In this document: positions 62,697 to 64,000 of the stretch, piece by piece
Position numbering within the stretch: position 1 is the first letter of the stretch
How the letters are laid out: each line of letters begins with the position of its first letter
Assembly: GCF_000620165.1 (NCBI RefSeq)
Contig: NZ_JHVN01000010.1
Location: forward strand, 1-64,000
Direction of reading: 5' to 3'
Source: Anoxybacillus tepidamans PS2
Lineage (GTDB): Bacteria; Bacillota; Bacilli; Bacillales; Anoxybacillaceae
DNA: 64,000 nt
Program-made: the position numbers and the translations under genes
Notes under the pieces: model-generated
The model's database searches: none
What the model was told of the DNA's origin: nothing
What the model saw: only the letters and a program-made list of their open reading frames with translations

Positions 62697-62732
62697 AGCA
62701 GTCCATGTTCGTCGGTTCACCCTTTCGCTCAT
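62673..62732 (-). CDS. Candidate leader peptide for ABC-F attenuation
   Basis: A 19-codon frame, MSERVNRRTWTANPILKRH, whose codons for NPILK overlap the anti-antiterminator arm. A ribosome stalled by an antibiotic there would free the antiterminator. The ribosome site is poor; an internal GTG (codon 5) is an alternative start. Inferred from position and pairing. Confidence 0.45.
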   Translation of the reverse strand: MSERVNRRTWTANPILKRH

Positions 62733-63043
62733 ATAACTTATGCTAATTCTACATAATACATTAAAAATTGTCAAACGCTACATAAAATTGGATTGAATCG
62801 AGTTTTTATGGGGGGTTTTTCTAGGCATCAGATTCTCAATCCGCGTTTGAGATCTCAATCGTTCTTCAATAATATAATCATATGCCTATCGAAACAGGAA
62901 AAAGCGTTATTTTTTTCGAAAATTCCTCTTTCGTGCGGATAAAGAGGATAATACATTTTTTTACAAACCAAAAGAGGTTTCCTCCCATCTAAACAGCCGT
63001 CCGGAAATACCAAGTGAAGCGTGTATCATTTCCCAAAATAAAA

Positions 63044-63062
63044 AGAGGCTTAAATGGCCTCT
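63044..63062 (-). terminator. Terminator of the His/Ser/Gly-rich protein gene
   Basis: AGAGGC (63044-63049) pairs with GCCTCT (63057-63062); on the minus strand followed by TTTTTATTTTGG. Confidence 0.75.
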
Positions 63063-63075
63063 GTTTTGCTTCAAC

Positions 63076-63345
63076 TTACGAACAGCTTCCGCCATCTCCC
63101 CCACCAAATCCGCCAGAATCTCCTCCTGAAAAACCTCCAGAATCTGATGAGCCGCAATCAGAGTAGGAAGAATCCGAAGTTGTCGAGGAGAAGTCATGAT
63201 GAATATACAGATGGCTATCCATATGATGGTTATTTAAATGATTTGCGCTAGATGAATGTCGATGTCTGTTTTCGTCTGTTGTAAATAAAGAACTAACTAA
63301 AAACAACACAAAAAAGATTACTAAAAATGTGATAAATAATGTCAT
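63076..63345 (-). CDS. Small membrane-anchored His/Ser/Gly-rich protein
   Basis: The 89-aa product has one N-terminal membrane helix (LFITFLVIFFVLFLVSSLF), then a low-complexity tail: a His-rich part (RHRHSSSANHLNNHHMDSHL) and a Ser/Asp/Gly-rich end (SGGFSGGDSGGFGGGDGG) with Cys near the C-terminus (SDCGSS and GGSCS). AGAGGAG precedes the ATG. The GGF/GGD tail is like those on some TPM/YgcG-type proteins. Function unknown; metal binding is possible from His and Cys. Confidence 0.65.
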   Translation of the reverse strand: MTLFITFLVIFFVLFLVSSLFTTDENRHRHSSSANHLNNHHMDSHLYIHHDFSSTTSDSSYSDCGSSDSGGFSGGDSGGFGGGDGGSCS

Positions 63346-63384
63346 GAAAATGCTCCTCTATATAGATGTGCAAACCGTTTATGA

Positions 63385-63816
63385 TCATTTCATTCTTATT
63401 TTAAATGTACAGATAATTCCAAACAATAGAATAACAATACTAAAATATAGAAAAATATGTTGCCAATTATATTTGCTGCCAGCATATTGACCGCTGTAAT
63501 TAGCTTTTATAAACAATTCATCACGTTCCTTCACTGCAATTGCGTCGTTTGTTTTCACGCCTTTGATTTCATAGTACTCCGTCCCTTCTGGAAACATGTT
63601 TGAAAAATTTCCACTATAAATCCCTTCCTGATCTGAATATTTCGTAACTCGGCCTATTTTCTTACCGATTTGCTTAGGTTCAACGCGAGTGTTAGACATA
63701 ATATACGTGTTGCCATCATAAACAACAAAAGCATATGCCCATTTTGCATAAGTCGTACTAGTTAGGAAAGTGCACCCGATTATAAAAACGAAAAATAGGC
63801 TTATTAGACGTTGCAA
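63385..63816 (-). CDS. Hypothetical secreted/membrane protein
   Basis: About 143 aa from TTG 63816, chosen because GGGGGAGG lies just upstream (a longer frame to 63903 has no ribosome site). A signal-like segment (LISLFFVFIIGCTFLTSTTYA) is followed by a soluble part (VVYDGNTYIMSNTRVEPKQI, EGTEYYEIKGV) and a C-terminal membrane helix (IFLYFSIVILLFGIICTF). It would be anchored with its middle outside. No family recognised. May share a transcript with the next minus-strand gene. Confidence 0.6.
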   Translation of the reverse strand: MQRLISLFFVFIIGCTFLTSTTYAKWAYAFVVYDGNTYIMSNTRVEPKQIGKKIGRVTKYSDQEGIYSGNFSNMFPEGTEYYEIKGVKTNDAIAVKERDELFIKANYSGQYAGSKYNWQHIFLYFSIVILLFGIICTFKIRMK

Positions 63817-64000
63817 CTTCCTCCCCCCATAACAATTAGACGGGTTCAACACTAATACAGTTGCATCTTTTATGTATATATTACGTATAAAAAATAGCCA
63901 CAAATTGATCTGTGGCGAATGATTCCTCGAAATAAATCATATTGTTTCCTATCTTTCGTGTTTTTCAGATCCAAATTCAGCTTAAGCATTACGTAGTGTA

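Overview
The window looks like the replication-terminus region of a thermophilic Bacillaceae chromosome (Geobacillus, Parageobacillus or Anoxybacillus type). The evidence is a replication terminator protein gene (rtp), parE-parC, a TreR-controlled trehalose PTS operon, an nsrR/hmp pair, yojN-yojO-like genes and nrnB, with IS200/IS605-type tnpB elements around them. Species cannot be fixed from this sequence. No rRNA, tRNA or CRISPR array was seen.

Layout. 0-3.5 kb: the 3' end of a tnpB element, a DinB-family gene, a DUF3800 gene with a divergent two-hairpin RNA (own promoter and terminator), and gene debris including a broken CPCC-type gene. 3.5-9 kb: CoA-binding protein, topoisomerase IV (parE-parC), and a frameshifted PilZ gene. 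9-14.4 kb: trehalose uptake and hydrolysis, with two tandem EIIA genes each having its own TreR-operator promoter, then treP, treC and treR. 14.5-26.6 kb: NhaC-type antiporter, thioesterase, class V aminotransferase, acyl-CoA dehydrogenase, speE paralogue, a small lipoprotein, a frameshifted FAD oxidoreductase, nsrR/hmp, msrAB, purU and rtp. Five same-orientation copies of a motif matching the B. subtilis RTP-binding Ter core lie between 11.9 and 26.1 kb. 26.8-33.2 kb: MoxR/VWA pair, nrnB, LysM/M23 hydrolase, a DUF3298-like gene and a small protein.

33.43-43.45 kb is a complete-looking Tn7-like transposon. It has a 5-bp target duplication (GTCCA), inverted ends made of repeated ~22-bp TnsB-type sites, and a tnsA-tnsB-tnsC-tniQ(tnsD) operon. 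Its cargo is arsenic resistance: arsR-acr3-arsC, then a MarR regulator, an ArsP-like permease, a 51-aa Cys-pair protein and a frameshifted arsN-like acetyltransferase. Two near-identical operators precede the MarR and ArsP genes. The element sits beside a decayed tyrosine recombinase gene with direct repeats in front of it.

43.5-50 kb is AT-rich accessory DNA with a large PHP-domain/SMC-like ATPase (TrlF type) and decayed neighbours. 50-64 kb carries a molybdopterin oxidoreductase, a second arsC, an MFS exporter, an ECF sigma/anti-sigma pair with an autoregulatory-type promoter, an intact tnpB element, small membrane proteins, a LysE exporter, and a Vga-type ABC-F gene behind a leader that looks like a ribosome-controlled attenuator.

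Gene orientation is mostly + up to about 33 kb and mostly - beyond it, as expected where two forks converge. The items most worth following are the Ter cluster, the DUF3800-linked RNA, the arsenic Tn7-like element, the ABC-F attenuator, and two 61-bp mini-elements that look like collapsed tnpB insertions.
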